Source: Frankiales bacterium (GTDB lineage: Bacteria; Actinomycetota; Actinomycetes; Mycobacteriales; SCTD01). From it: a stretch of 15,636 nucleotides of DNA. The number at the start of each line of letters is the position of its first letter. Position 1 is the stretch's first letter. The position numbers and the translations under genes are program-made. Location of the stretch: assembly GCA_025966295.1 (NCBI GenBank), contig JAOPVD010000193.1:1-15636 (forward strand), in the 5' to 3' direction. The notes under the pieces are model-generated. The model saw only the letters and a program-made list of their open reading frames with translations, had not been told where the DNA came from and ran no database searches. Below, in pieces: positions 1-6,874 of this stretch.

Positions 1-983
1 CCGGTCACCGCCGACCGGCGTACCGCCGAAGCGGCGATCGTCTCGGCAGCGGCGATCGCGAAGCGGGCCGAGACACCGGAGCGCTGGTCGACCTGGGGCG
101 ACTCCCGCACCAGGCGGGTCCAGCGAGCCACGATCTCGAGCAGGTGGTCGGGAACGACGACCGGCGTCGACGGCCACTGCAGCAGCGCTTCCTGCCGGAT
201 CAGGTCGAGCTCGTGGGTGAGGTCGATGGGGTAGTGGGTGCGGACCTCCGCCCCGAAGCGGTCCTTCAGCGGCGTGATGATGCGGCCGCGGTTGGTGTAG
301 TCCTCGGGGTTGGCCGACGCGATCAGCAGCAGGTCCAGGGGCAGCCGCAGGGTGTAGCCGCGGACCTGGATGTCGCGCTCCTCCAGCACGTTGAGCAGTG
401 CCACCTGGATCCGCTCGGCCAGGTCCGGCAGCTCGTTGACGCCGAAGATGCCGCGGTTGGTCCGCGGCACCAGGCCGTAGTGCACGGTCTCCGGGTCACC
501 CAGGGTGCGGCCCTCGGCCACCTTGATCGGGTCGACGTCGCCGATCAGGTCGCCGACCGACGTGTCCGGGGTGGCCAGCTTCTCGCCGTACCGCTCGCTG
601 CGGTGCTTCCAGGCGACCGGGGTGTCGTCGCCCTCGGCCGCGACGAGGCGCTGGCAGCGGACGCAGGCCGGCGCGTACGGGTGGTCGTTGATCTCGCAGC
701 CCGCGATCACCGGCGTCCACTCGTCGAGCAGGCCGATCAGGGTCCGGATCAGCCGGGTCTTGCCCTGCCCGCGCTCGCCCAGCAGCACCAGGTCGTGGCC
801 GGCCAGCAGGGCCCGCTCGATCTCGGGCAGCACGGTCTCGTCGTACCCGAGGATGCCGGGGAAGGTGGGCTCGCCTGCGGCGAGGCGGGCCAGCAGATTG
901 TCACGGACCTCCGCCTTGACGGTCCGGTTCTGGTGGCCGCTGGCGCGCAGCTGGCCGAGGGTGGTGCGGGGAGGAGCAGTCAC
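1..983 (-). CDS. ChlI-like (magnesium chelatase family) AAA+ ATPase, 3' end outside window
   Basis: The minus strand is open from a GTG at 983 to the window edge, about 327 codons with no stop. The Walker A motif GERGQGKT lies at residues 69-76. It is followed by a cysteine pair in CVRCQ, a DLIGDVDP stretch, and a Walker-B-like GIFGVNELPDL that leads into LLNVLEERDIQVRGY, the hallmark of MCM/ChlI-type AAA+ proteins. This matches the actinobacterial 'magnesium chelatase' ATPase family (Rv0958-like, about 460 residues). These usually act with a VWA-domain partner as a MoxR-type remodelling pair rather than in chlorophyll synthesis. The partner would lie to the left, outside the window. The GTG is chosen because the protein begins shortly before the conserved helical region. 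It is divergent from the FIST gene, 53 bp away. The family is secure; the cellular substrate is unknown. Confidence 0.88.
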   Translation of the reverse strand, partial: MTAPPRTTLGQLRASGHQNRTVKAEVRDNLLARLAAGEPTFPGILGYDETVLPEIERALLAGHDLVLLGERGQGKTRLIRTLIGLLDEWTPVIAGCEINDHPYAPACVRCQRLVAAEGDDTPVAWKHRSERYGEKLATPDTSVGDLIGDVDPIKVAEGRTLGDPETVHYGLVPRTNRGIFGVNELPDLAERIQVALLNVLEERDIQVRGYTLRLPLDLLLIASANPEDYTNRGRIITPLKDRFGAEVRTHYPIDLTHELDLIRQEALLQWPSTPVVVPDHLLEIVARWTRLVRESPQVDQRSGVSARFAIAAAETIAASAVRRSAVT

Positions 984-1020
984 TCCGCCACGCTACGTCG
1001 GACCTCCGAATCCTGCACCA

Positions 1021-1033
1021 GGCAGACTCTGCC
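1021..1033. repeat. Perfect 6-bp inverted repeat just before the FIST start codon
   Basis: GGCAGA-C-TCTGCC is a perfect dyad with a one-base centre. It lies in the 53-bp gap between two divergent start codons, 3 bp before the FIST ATG at 1037. No Shine-Dalgarno sequence is visible there. The dyad could be a small operator, or chance in GC-rich DNA. Confidence 0.3.
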
Positions 1034-1036
1034 CCC

Positions 1037-2176
1037 ATGGGCAGGTTCGGGGACGGGATCGGGGTCGGCTCCGATCTGGCACAGGCGGCGGAGACCGCCG
1101 TCGCGGCGGCGCTCGCGCCCCTGCACGGGCGGACGCCCGACCTGGCCATGGTGTTCGTCTCGGGCCCGCACGCCGCCGGCGCCGGGGAGCGGGCGCTGGC
1201 CCTCACCGGCGCGACCGCGACGCTCGGCTGCACCGCCGATGGCGTGATCGGGGGCGGCCTGGGCGTGGAGGGCCGGTCGGCGGTGAGCGTCTGGGTCGGT
1301 GTGCTGCCGGACGCGCGGCTGCGCACTTTCCACCTCGAGGTGATGCCGACCGACGGCGGTGCGGCCGTCATCGGGCTGCCGGAGCGGGCGCCCAGCGGCG
1401 ACGAGGCCGCCGTGCTGCTGGCCGACCCGTACAGCTTCCCGGTGGACGGCTTCGTGTCCCGCGCGGCGACCGCCCTGGCCGGCCTGCCGTTCGTGGGCGG
1501 TGTCGCGCACGGCCCGGCGGGCCCGGGCTCGACCCGGCTGTGGGTGGACGGCCGGACCGTCGACCGCGGCGCCGTCGGCGTGCTCATCGAGGGCGCCTCG
1601 GTGCGGACGGTGGTCTCGCAGGGCTGCCGGGCCGTCGGGCCGGCAATGACCGTCACGGCGGCGAGCGGCAACGTCGTACAGGGGCTGGCGGGCCTGCCGG
1701 CGCTGGAGAAGGTGCGGCAGGTGCTGGCCGACCTGGTGCCGCCCGACCAGGCGCTGGCCTCGTCCGGGCTGCACCTCGGGATCGCCGCCGACGAGTACGC
1801 CGAGGAGCAGGACTACCTGGTGCGCGGCATCGTCGGCGCCGAGGGTGACGGCCTGGTGGTGGGCGACCTGGTGCAGGTCGGCCAGACCGTCCGGCTGCAG
1901 GTCCGCGACGCCGACGCCGCCGACCACGGGCTGCGGTCGGCGCTGGCGAGGTGCCCGGGTCAGCCGGGGAGCGGGGCGCTGCTGTTCTCCTGCAACGGCC
2001 GGGGTGGGCACCTGTTCGGGCCGTCGTACGGCGGCGCCTCGCACGACGTCGAGGTGGTCCGCTCGACTCTGGCGGCCGACGCGGTCGCCGGCTTCTTCGC
2101 GGGCGGCGAGATCGGGCCGGTCGCCGGCCGGACCCACCTGCACTCCTTCACGGCTTCGGTGCTGGTCTTTCCATGA
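1037..2176 (+). CDS. FIST N / FIST C domain sensory protein
   Basis: This is a 379-residue cytoplasmic protein with no signal peptide or membrane segment. The N-terminal half (about residues 10-200) has the FIST_N pattern, including LGCTADGVIGGG, where family members carry GCST-like signatures. The C-terminal third (about 225-375) is a clear FIST_C domain, with ALLFSCNGRGGHLFG followed by AGFFAGGEIGPVAGRTHLHSFTASVLVF. FIST domains are proposed small-ligand sensors, possibly for amino acids, found alone or fused to signalling domains; here the protein is stand-alone. There is no convincing Shine-Dalgarno before the ATG, so translation may be leaderless. The gene overlaps the downstream ROK gene by 4 bp (ATGA) and heads a FIST-ROK-threonine ammonia-lyase operon. 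The molecular role and ligand are unknown. Confidence 0.9.
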   Translation: MGRFGDGIGVGSDLAQAAETAVAAALAPLHGRTPDLAMVFVSGPHAAGAGERALALTGATATLGCTADGVIGGGLGVEGRSAVSVWVGVLPDARLRTFHLEVMPTDGGAAVIGLPERAPSGDEAAVLLADPYSFPVDGFVSRAATALAGLPFVGGVAHGPAGPGSTRLWVDGRTVDRGAVGVLIEGASVRTVVSQGCRAVGPAMTVTAASGNVVQGLAGLPALEKVRQVLADLVPPDQALASSGLHLGIAADEYAEEQDYLVRGIVGAEGDGLVVGDLVQVGQTVRLQVRDADAADHGLRSALARCPGQPGSGALLFSCNGRGGHLFGPSYGGASHDVEVVRSTLAADAVAGFFAGGEIGPVAGRTHLHSFTASVLVFP

Positions 2177-3075
2177 CCGTCCTGGCGGTGGACGTCGGCG
2201 GCACCAAGCTGGCCGCCGCCGTCTGGGCCGGCGCCCTCGGCGAGGTGACCCGGAGCCCGACCGGCACCGACCCGTGGACGGCCCTGACCGAGCTGCTCGA
2301 CCCGCTCGTCGCCGGCGTCGCCGGGATCGGGGTGGGCTGCGGCGGCCCGATGGCCTGGCCAGCCGGGGCCGTGTCGCCGCTGAACATCCCGGCCTGGCGC
2401 GGTGGCTTCCCGCTGCGCGACCGGCTCGCCGAGCGCTACGGCGTACCGGTCCGGCTGCACAACGACGCGGCGTGCGCGGCCGTCGGTGAGCACTGGCAGG
2501 GCGGCTGGGGCACCGACCACCTGCTCGGCATGGTGGTGTCCACCGGGGTCGGGGGTGGGCTGGTGATCGGCGGTCGACTCGTCGACGGCGCCGGTGGCAA
2601 CGCCGGTCACGTCGGCCACATCGTCGTGGACCCGCTGGGCCCGCCCTGCCCCTGCGGCGGCCGCGGCTGCCTGGAGGCGATCGCCCGCGGCCCGGCGATC
2701 GTGGCCTGGGCGGCCGGGCAGGGCTGCACCGCCGGCACCGGTGTCGAGCTCGCGGAGTTGGCCGCGCACGGCGACCGGGTGGCGCTGCAGGCCTTCGCGC
2801 AGGCCGGCCGGGCCCTCGGGGTGGGAATCGCCTCGGCGGCGGCGCTGCTCGACGTCGAGGTGGTCGCCGTCGGCGGCGGCATCTCGCAGGTGCCGGCGCT
2901 CTGGCCGACGCTGCGCCGGACGCTGCGGGAGCACGCCCGGCTGTCGTTCCTCGGCGAGCTCCGGGTCGAGCCGGCCGCGCTCGGCCCGACCGCCGGGCTC
3001 GTCGGTGCGGCCGCGCTGCTCGTCGCGGGCGACCGCTACTGGTCCCCCTCCCGGGCAGGTGCGGTGGAAGGATGA
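2173..3075 (+). CDS. ROK-family sugar kinase (glucokinase / N-acetylmannosamine kinase type)
   Basis: This 300-residue protein is predicted to phosphorylate a hexose or amino sugar with ATP. The N-terminal phosphate-binding motif DVGGTK is at residues 7-12. The catalytic Asp is D98 in HNDAAC. The ROK zinc site is complete, with H149 plus CPCGGRGC (C159, C161, C166). A late GGGISQ motif supports the fold. The sugar-contact motif that reads ExGH in glucokinases reads HxGH here (H146-H149), a form I associate with NanK-like kinases, so glucose may not be the substrate. The start overlaps the FIST stop (ATGA), indicating translational coupling. The stop lies 4 bp before the threonine ammonia-lyase start. 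The family is certain; the substrate is not. Confidence 0.9.
   Translation: MTVLAVDVGGTKLAAAVWAGALGEVTRSPTGTDPWTALTELLDPLVAGVAGIGVGCGGPMAWPAGAVSPLNIPAWRGGFPLRDRLAERYGVPVRLHNDAACAAVGEHWQGGWGTDHLLGMVVSTGVGGGLVIGGRLVDGAGGNAGHVGHIVVDPLGPPCPCGGRGCLEAIARGPAIVAWAAGQGCTAGTGVELAELAAHGDRVALQAFAQAGRALGVGIASAAALLDVEVVAVGGGISQVPALWPTLRRTLREHARLSFLGELRVEPAALGPTAGLVGAAALLVAGDRYWSPSRAGAVEG
3066..3072 (+). promoter_or_regulatory. Shine-Dalgarno that fixes the threonine ammonia-lyase start
   Basis: GGAAGGA lies 7 bases before the GTG at 3080, inside the end of the ROK gene. It supports that GTG. The nearby ATG at 3072 is out of frame. Confidence 0.65.
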
Positions 3076-3079
3076 GCCG

Positions 3080-4303
3080 GTGACTGCCCTGGAGATCCCG
3101 CTGGTCGGGCTGGCCGACGTGCAGGCCGCGCGTGCGCTGCTCGACGGGGTGGCCCGGACGACGCCGCTGGAGGGCAGCCGGGCGCTGTCAGAGCAGGTCG
3201 GCGGCCCGGTCTGGCTCAAGTGCGAGAACCTGCAGCGCACCGGCTCGTTCAAGATCCGCGGCGCCTACGTCCGGATCGCCCGGCTCACCGACGCGGAGCG
3301 GGCCCGCGGCGTGGTCGCGGCGAGCGCCGGCAACCACGCCCAGGGGGTGGCCCTCGCCGCCGCGCTGCTGGGCACCTCGGCCACCGTGTTCATGCCGGCG
3401 GCGGCCCCCCTGCCCAAGGTCGCCGCCACCAAGGCGTACGGCGCCGCCGTCCGGCTGGAGGGCGCGACGCTCGACGATTCCCTGCAGGCGGCCGCGGAGT
3501 TCGCGGCCAGCACCGGTGCGGTGCTGATCCACCCGTTCGACCACGCCGACGTGATCGCCGGCCAGGGGACCGTGGGCCTGGAGCTGCTCGAGCAGTGCCC
3601 GGACGTGCGGACCGTGGTGGTCGGCACCGGCGGCGGGGGACTGGTCTCGGGCATCGCGGCGGCCGTCAAGGCGCTGCGCCCGGACGTCGAGGTGGTGGCG
3701 GCGCAGGCCAGCGGCGCCGCGGCCTTCCCGGCGTCCCTGGCCGCCGGGCGCCCGACCCAGCTCGCCAGCATGGCCACCATCGCCGACGGGATCGCGGTGG
3801 GGTGTCCCGGGGACGTGACGTTCCAGCACGTCCGCGACCTGGTCGACCGGGTCGTCACCGTCGACGACGACGCGCTGTCCCGGGCGCTGCTGCTCTCGCT
3901 GGAGCGGGCCAAGCTCGTGGTGGAGCCCGCCGGCGCGGCCGGGCTGGCCGCGGTCATGGAGGACCCGACCGCGTTCGCACCGCCGGTCGTGATCGTGCTG
4001 TCGGGCGGCAACATCGACCCGTTGCTGCTGTCCAAGGTGATCCGGCACGGCCTGATCGCGGCCGGGCGGTTCCTGTCGCTGCGGGTCCGCATCCCGGACC
4101 GGCCGGGCGAGCTGGCCCGGCTGCTGGGCGTGCTGGCGGCGTCCAGCGTCAACGTGCTGGACGTCGAGCACCAGCGGACCGGCCGCACCCTGCACCTCGA
4201 CGAGGTGGAGGTGGAGCTGCAGCTGGAGACCCGCGGCGGCGAGCACTCCGACCGGGTCGTGACGGCGCTGACGGACGCGTCGTACGCGGTCTCACCCGGC
4301 TGA
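3080..4303 (+). CDS. ilvA: Threonine ammonia-lyase (threonine dehydratase) with C-terminal ACT domain
   Basis: This 407-residue PLP enzyme deaminates threonine to 2-oxobutanoate, the first step toward isoleucine. The PLP lysine is K58 in TGSFKIRGAY. The phosphate-binding glycine loop GTGGGG is at about 182-187, and the conserved SGGN lies at 308-311. A single ACT domain fills about 328-402 (RIPDRPGELARLLGVL and following). The length and single ACT match the shorter TdcB-like/actinobacterial form rather than the roughly 500-residue two-ACT enterobacterial IlvA. The ACT domain suggests control by an amino acid. The GTG start is chosen for the well-placed GGAAGGA. It is the last gene of the FIST-ROK operon and is convergent with greA, 13 bp away. 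The enzyme class is secure; whether it is biosynthetic or catabolic cannot be read from sequence. Confidence 0.94.
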   Translation: MTALEIPLVGLADVQAARALLDGVARTTPLEGSRALSEQVGGPVWLKCENLQRTGSFKIRGAYVRIARLTDAERARGVVAASAGNHAQGVALAAALLGTSATVFMPAAAPLPKVAATKAYGAAVRLEGATLDDSLQAAAEFAASTGAVLIHPFDHADVIAGQGTVGLELLEQCPDVRTVVVGTGGGGLVSGIAAAVKALRPDVEVVAAQASGAAAFPASLAAGRPTQLASMATIADGIAVGCPGDVTFQHVRDLVDRVVTVDDDALSRALLLSLERAKLVVEPAGAAGLAAVMEDPTAFAPPVVIVLSGGNIDPLLLSKVIRHGLIAAGRFLSLRVRIPDRPGELARLLGVLAASSVNVLDVEHQRTGRTLHLDEVEVELQLETRGGEHSDRVVTALTDASYAVSPG

Positions 4304-4316
4304 ACCGGGCGGGACG

Positions 4317-4823
4317 TCAGCCCTCGAAGGGGGTGATGTCCTTCACCGTGACGCTGATGGCGCGCGGCCCGAACGTCACCTGGTCGCCCTGCTTGTGGCC
4401 GGCGAGGGCCTGACCGATCGGCGACTCCGGGGAGTACACGTCGAGCGAGCCGATCTTGCCGCCCTCGTCGGTGGCGTTCTCGCGGCTGGCGTAGAGGAAG
4501 GTCTCGTCGTCCCCGTCGCCGTAGTCCACGGTGACCAGGCAGCCTTCCTCGACGACCGCGCCGGACGGGCGATCGCCCACCCGGACATCGCGCAGCAGCT
4601 GGGTGAGCTGGCGGATCCGGGCCTCGAGCTTGCCCTGCTCCTCCTTGGCGGCGTGGTAGCCGCCGTTCTCCTTCAGGTCGCCCTCGTCCCGGGCCGCCTC
4701 GATCTTGCGCACGATGTCCGCGCGGACCGGTCCGGTCATCTGCTCGAGGTTCTTCTGCAGCCGCGCGTGCGCCTCGGGGGTCAGCCAGGTGGCGGCTGCG
4801 GGAGCGCTGCTGTCGGTCGGCAC
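4317..4823 (-). CDS. greA: Transcription elongation factor GreA
   Basis: This 168-residue factor rescues backtracked RNA polymerase by stimulating its intrinsic transcript cleavage. The N-terminal coiled coil (about residues 15-85) carries the tip signature ARDEGDLKENGGYHAAKE. D49 and E52 correspond to the acidic tip residues that enter the polymerase secondary channel. The C-terminal FKBP-like domain (about 90-168) includes SPESPIGQALAGHKQGD and ends VKDITPFEG. The start is GTG at 4823, preceded at 8 bases by GAGGAGA. It lies 36 bp downstream of DUF4307 on the same strand and is probably co-transcribed with it, as in mycobacteria. The N-terminus has a short Ser/Ala/Pro-rich extension typical of actinobacterial GreA. 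Confidence 0.96.
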   Translation of the reverse strand: MPTDSSAPAAATWLTPEAHARLQKNLEQMTGPVRADIVRKIEAARDEGDLKENGGYHAAKEEQGKLEARIRQLTQLLRDVRVGDRPSGAVVEEGCLVTVDYGDGDDETFLYASRENATDEGGKIGSLDVYSPESPIGQALAGHKQGDQVTFGPRAISVTVKDITPFEG

Positions 4824-4830
4824 GGTCGGA

Positions 4831-4838
4831 CTCTCCTC
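4831..4838 (-). promoter_or_regulatory. greA ribosome binding site
   Basis: On the minus strand this reads GAGGAGAG, about 8 bases before the GTG at 4823. It decides the start in the absence of a nearby ATG. Confidence 0.6.
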
Positions 4839-4859
4839 GGGTGGACGGTTCTGCCCATG

Positions 4860-5288
4860 CTAGGGGGACGGTGGGCTCGAGGGCGTCACCTCGAGGCACT
4901 TGGTGACCTCGCCGGTGGCGGCGCGGTGCGTGGTGGCCACCCGCTGCGCCTTGACCAGTTCCCCGCTGCCGCCGGGCCCCAACCGCACCTTCTCGCTGCC
5001 CACCTCGGCGCCGTCCCGGTCGCGGGCCCGGACCAGGCAGTCGACGGTGGCGGCGGGGTCCTTGGAGACCTGGAAGCGCACCTCGATGGCGGTGTCCGAC
5101 AGCACCCGGTAGCCGACCGTGCCGAACCGGGTGCCGTCGCCGGCGAACCGCAGGTAGGCGGCCACCGTGAGCGCGAGCAGCAGCAGGCCCAGCACGGCGG
5201 CGCCGCCCAGCTTCACCGGTCGCGGGAGGGTGCGGGCCTCGTCGTACCGGCCGGGCGGGCGTCGCGGGAGGGTGTCGGGAGTCGTCAT
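4860..5288 (-). CDS. DUF4307 single-pass membrane protein
   Basis: This 142-residue protein has a polar, Arg/Pro-rich N-terminus (1-25) and one transmembrane helix at about 27-47 (AAVLGLLLLALTVAAYL). A C-terminal domain of about 95 residues, predicted to be extracytoplasmic, contains two cysteines (in VDCLV and TKCLEV) that could form a disulphide. Sequence pattern and position between greA and mca match the DUF4307 family (Rv1081c-like), whose function is unknown. The ATG at 5288 is preferred. An in-frame TTG at 5297 would add three residues and overlap the divergent region. Its start is about 35 bp from that of mca, so the two may share regulatory DNA. Confidence 0.82.
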   Translation of the reverse strand: MTTPDTLPRRPPGRYDEARTLPRPVKLGGAAVLGLLLLALTVAAYLRFAGDGTRFGTVGYRVLSDTAIEVRFQVSKDPAATVDCLVRARDRDGAEVGSEKVRLGPGGSGELVKAQRVATTHRAATGEVTKCLEVTPSSPPSP

Positions 5289-5311
5289 CGGTGACAATGG
5301 TGCCTGACGAC

Positions 5312-5318
5312 GAAGGAG
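5312..5318 (+). promoter_or_regulatory. Shine-Dalgarno that decides the mca start
   Basis: GAAGGAG lies 5 bases before the GTG at 5324. It favours that start over the in-frame ATG at 5297 and the GTG at 5291. Confidence 0.6.
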
Positions 5319-5323
5319 CAGGC

Positions 5324-6187
5324 GTGGCGGAGCAGTTGCGGCTGGTGTGCGTGCACGCGCACCCGGACGACGAGTCGAGCAAGGGCGCGGCGACGATGGT
5401 GAAGTACGTCCGCGAGGGCGTCGACGTCCTGGTCGTGACGCTGACCGACGGCTCCCGCGGCTCGGTGCTCAACCCGGCGATGGACCGGCCCGAGGTGCAG
5501 GACAACATCACGGAGGTGCGGGCCGCCGAGATGGACCGGGCCCGCCAGATCCTCGGGGTGCGGCAGGTGTTCATGGGCTGGGCCGACAGCGGCCTGCCGG
5601 AGGGCGACCCGCTGCCGCCGCTGCCGGACGGCTGCTTCGCCGTCGGTGACCTGGAGGAGCAGACCCGGGCGCTCGTCGAGCTGTTCCGCAAGGAGCGCCC
5701 GCACGTCGTCACCACCTACGACGAGAACGGCGGGTACCCGCACCCGGACCACATCCGGTGCCACGAGGTGACGATGGCGGCCTTCGAGGCGGCCGGCGAC
5801 CCGGACCGGTTCCCGGAGGCCGGCGAGCCCTGGCAGCCGCTGAAGCTGTACTACAACCACACCTTCCACAAGGACCGCCTGGTGGCACTGCACACGATGA
5901 TGACCGAGCACGACATCGAGTCCCCGTACGGCGAGTGGCTGGCCAACTGGGTCGACAAGCCCGAGGACGCCGAGCGGCTGACGACCAGCGTGCCCTGCGC
6001 CGAGTACTTCGCGACCCGCGACGAGGCGCTGATCGCGCACGCCACCCAGGTCGACCCGGCCGGGCGGTGGTTCGCGTGCCCGATCGAGCTGCAGCAGCAG
6101 GCCTGGCCGACCGAGGACTTCCAGCTGGCCCGCACGCACGTCGAGACGACGCTGCCTGAGTCCGACCTGTTCGCGGGGCTCCGGTGA
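5324..6187 (+). CDS. mca: Mycothiol S-conjugate amidase
   Basis: This 287-residue zinc amidase cleaves mycothiol S-conjugates of electrophiles and drugs. It yields a mercapturic acid for export plus GlcN-Ins, which is recycled into mycothiol. The LmbE/PIG-L fold signature HAHPDDE (H13, D16) and the second zinc site HPDH (about 140-143) are intact. GSRGSVLNP and GWADSGLPEGDP are typical of Mca. The length equals that of the mycobacterial enzyme (about 288), and the long C-terminal part separates it from the related deacetylase MshB only weakly. Gene context (greA/DUF4307 on one side, a small membrane protein on the other) supports Mca. The start is GTG at 5324, judged by the GAAGGAG spacing. 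The stop overlaps the next gene by 4 bp (GTGA). Confidence 0.93.
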   Translation: MAEQLRLVCVHAHPDDESSKGAATMVKYVREGVDVLVVTLTDGSRGSVLNPAMDRPEVQDNITEVRAAEMDRARQILGVRQVFMGWADSGLPEGDPLPPLPDGCFAVGDLEEQTRALVELFRKERPHVVTTYDENGGYPHPDHIRCHEVTMAAFEAAGDPDRFPEAGEPWQPLKLYYNHTFHKDRLVALHTMMTEHDIESPYGEWLANWVDKPEDAERLTTSVPCAEYFATRDEALIAHATQVDPAGRWFACPIELQQQAWPTEDFQLARTHVETTLPESDLFAGLR

Positions 6188-6387
6188 TCCTGCTCGCGGC
6201 CGGCGATGACGGCGTCTCGGCCGGCTACATCGGCCTGCTCATCGTGCTGCTGCTGGGCGTGGCGACCGCGCTGCTCATCCGCAACATGAACGCCCGCCTG
6301 AAGCGGCTGCCGCGGTCCTTCGACGAGGTCAGTCCTCCGGAGGACGAGCCTGACGACCCCGCTTCAGGTCCGAGCGCTGGCGCTTGA
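6184..6387 (+). CDS. Small single-span membrane protein downstream of mca
   Basis: This 67-residue protein has one transmembrane helix at about 14-34 (YIGLLIVLLLGVATALLI), then a basic stretch (RNMNARLKRLPRSF) and an acidic, Pro-rich cytoplasmic tail. It resembles the small protein that follows mca in mycobacteria (Rv1083-like) in position and topology. Function is unknown. The GTG start lies within the mca stop (GTGA), so translation is probably coupled. Its last 59 bases lie opposite the 3' end of the convergent ArfB gene. Confidence 0.75.
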   Translation: MILLAAGDDGVSAGYIGLLIVLLLGVATALLIRNMNARLKRLPRSFDEVSPPEDEPDDPASGPSAGA

Positions 6388-6754
6388 CCTGCAGCCGGCG
6401 CTCCTTGCTGCCCCGCGTCGGCCTGGTGGGGCGGCGCGGCGCCGGCGGCGGGGCGACGGCCTCGCGCAGCAGCTGGGCCATCCGGTCGGCGGCCGCCTCC
6501 CGGTTCTGCAACTGGCTGCGGTGCTCGCTGGCGGCGACCGTCAGCACGTCGTCGACCAGCCGGCCGGCGAGGCGCTCGCGCGCCCGGGCGAGCAGGTGCG
6601 GCGGCAGCACCCGGCCCAGCACGATGCTCAGCTCGGCCCGGCTGTCGCTGGTGTTGACGTGCTGACCCCCCGGTCCTGAGGACCGGGAGAAGCGCCAGCC
6701 GAGCTCGGCCTCGGGGACGACGAGCCCCGAGTTCACTTGCAGCGGTCCCGGCAC
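6329..6754 (-). CDS. arfB: ArfB/YaeJ-type peptidyl-tRNA hydrolase (ribosome rescue)
   Basis: This 141-residue protein is predicted to hydrolyse peptidyl-tRNA on ribosomes stalled on truncated mRNA. The class-I release-factor catalytic signature is seen as SSGPGGQHVNTSDSR, with GGQ at 29-31. The C-terminal tail from about 108 is strongly basic (RPTRPTRGSKERRLQVKRQ and onward), as expected for the ArfB tail that occupies the empty mRNA channel. There is no stop-codon-recognition domain, so it is not RF1 or RF2. The GTG at 6754 gives the usual MPGPLxV-like start, but the purine-rich GAGGGG abuts it, and a GTG seven codons in remains possible. It is convergent with the small membrane gene, with 59 bp of overlap, and divergent from the protease gene. 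Confidence 0.9.
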   Translation of the reverse strand: MPGPLQVNSGLVVPEAELGWRFSRSSGPGGQHVNTSDSRAELSIVLGRVLPPHLLARARERLAGRLVDDVLTVAASEHRSQLQNREAAADRMAQLLREAVAPPPAPRRPTRPTRGSKERRLQVKRQRSDLKRGRQARPPED

Positions 6755-6792
6755 CCCCTCAGACTGTCACCCGGATGGAGCAGCCTGGACGG

Positions 6793-6817
6793 GTTTGCCG
6801 CTCTTGGGAGCGGGAAC
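6793..6817 (+). promoter_or_regulatory. Weak candidate SigF/SigB-type promoter upstream of the protease
   Basis: GTTT at 6793-6796, then 15 bases, then GGGAAC at 6812-6817. The remembered SigF/SigB-type pattern is GTTT, 14-17 bases, GGGTAT/C, so the -10 differs at one position (GGGTAC). It sits about 70 bp before the protease ATG in a divergent gap. This would suit genes including an RsbW/SpoIIE-like regulator, but the match is short and could be chance. Confidence 0.27.
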
Positions 6818-6851
6818 CTCGCGAATCGGCGCGCAGAACAGCCGCGCTACG

Positions 6852-6874
6852 TCGGCGTGCGCGCGGCACGCCGA
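6852..6874 (+). repeat. Strong hairpin abutting the protease Shine-Dalgarno
   Basis: CGGCGTGC (6853-6860) and GCACGCCG (6866-6873) are perfectly complementary around a 5-base loop. One more T-A pair extends this to 9 bp, using the first A of the Shine-Dalgarno sequence. The mRNA hairpin would end exactly where ribosomes bind, 15 bases before the ATG. It could restrain translation, bind a regulator as a DNA dyad, or stabilise the mRNA. Confidence 0.5.

Noticed and set aside
144..1247. Plus-strand open frame opposite the ChlI-like ATPase
   Set aside because: The opposite strand has Walker motifs and a continuous conserved ATPase, while this frame is Val/Gln/Arg/Gly-rich with no recognisable family.
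980..2143. Minus-strand open frame of 387 codons
   Set aside because: It is the antisense of the FIST gene, whose C-terminal signature is unmistakable.
2594..3079. Upstream extension of threonine ammonia-lyase in the same frame
   Set aside because: It reads as Arg/Ser/Pro-rich shadow of the ROK gene. The Shine-Dalgarno and family length support the GTG at 3080.
4304..4316. Terminator between ilvA and greA
   Set aside because: Only 13 bp separate the stops and no convincing inverted repeat is visible.
3265..5715. Minus-strand open frame of 816 codons
   Set aside because: It runs antisense through ilvA, greA (in another frame) and mca. It reads as Arg/Ser/Ala/Pro low-complexity sequence with no domain, a typical high-GC shadow.
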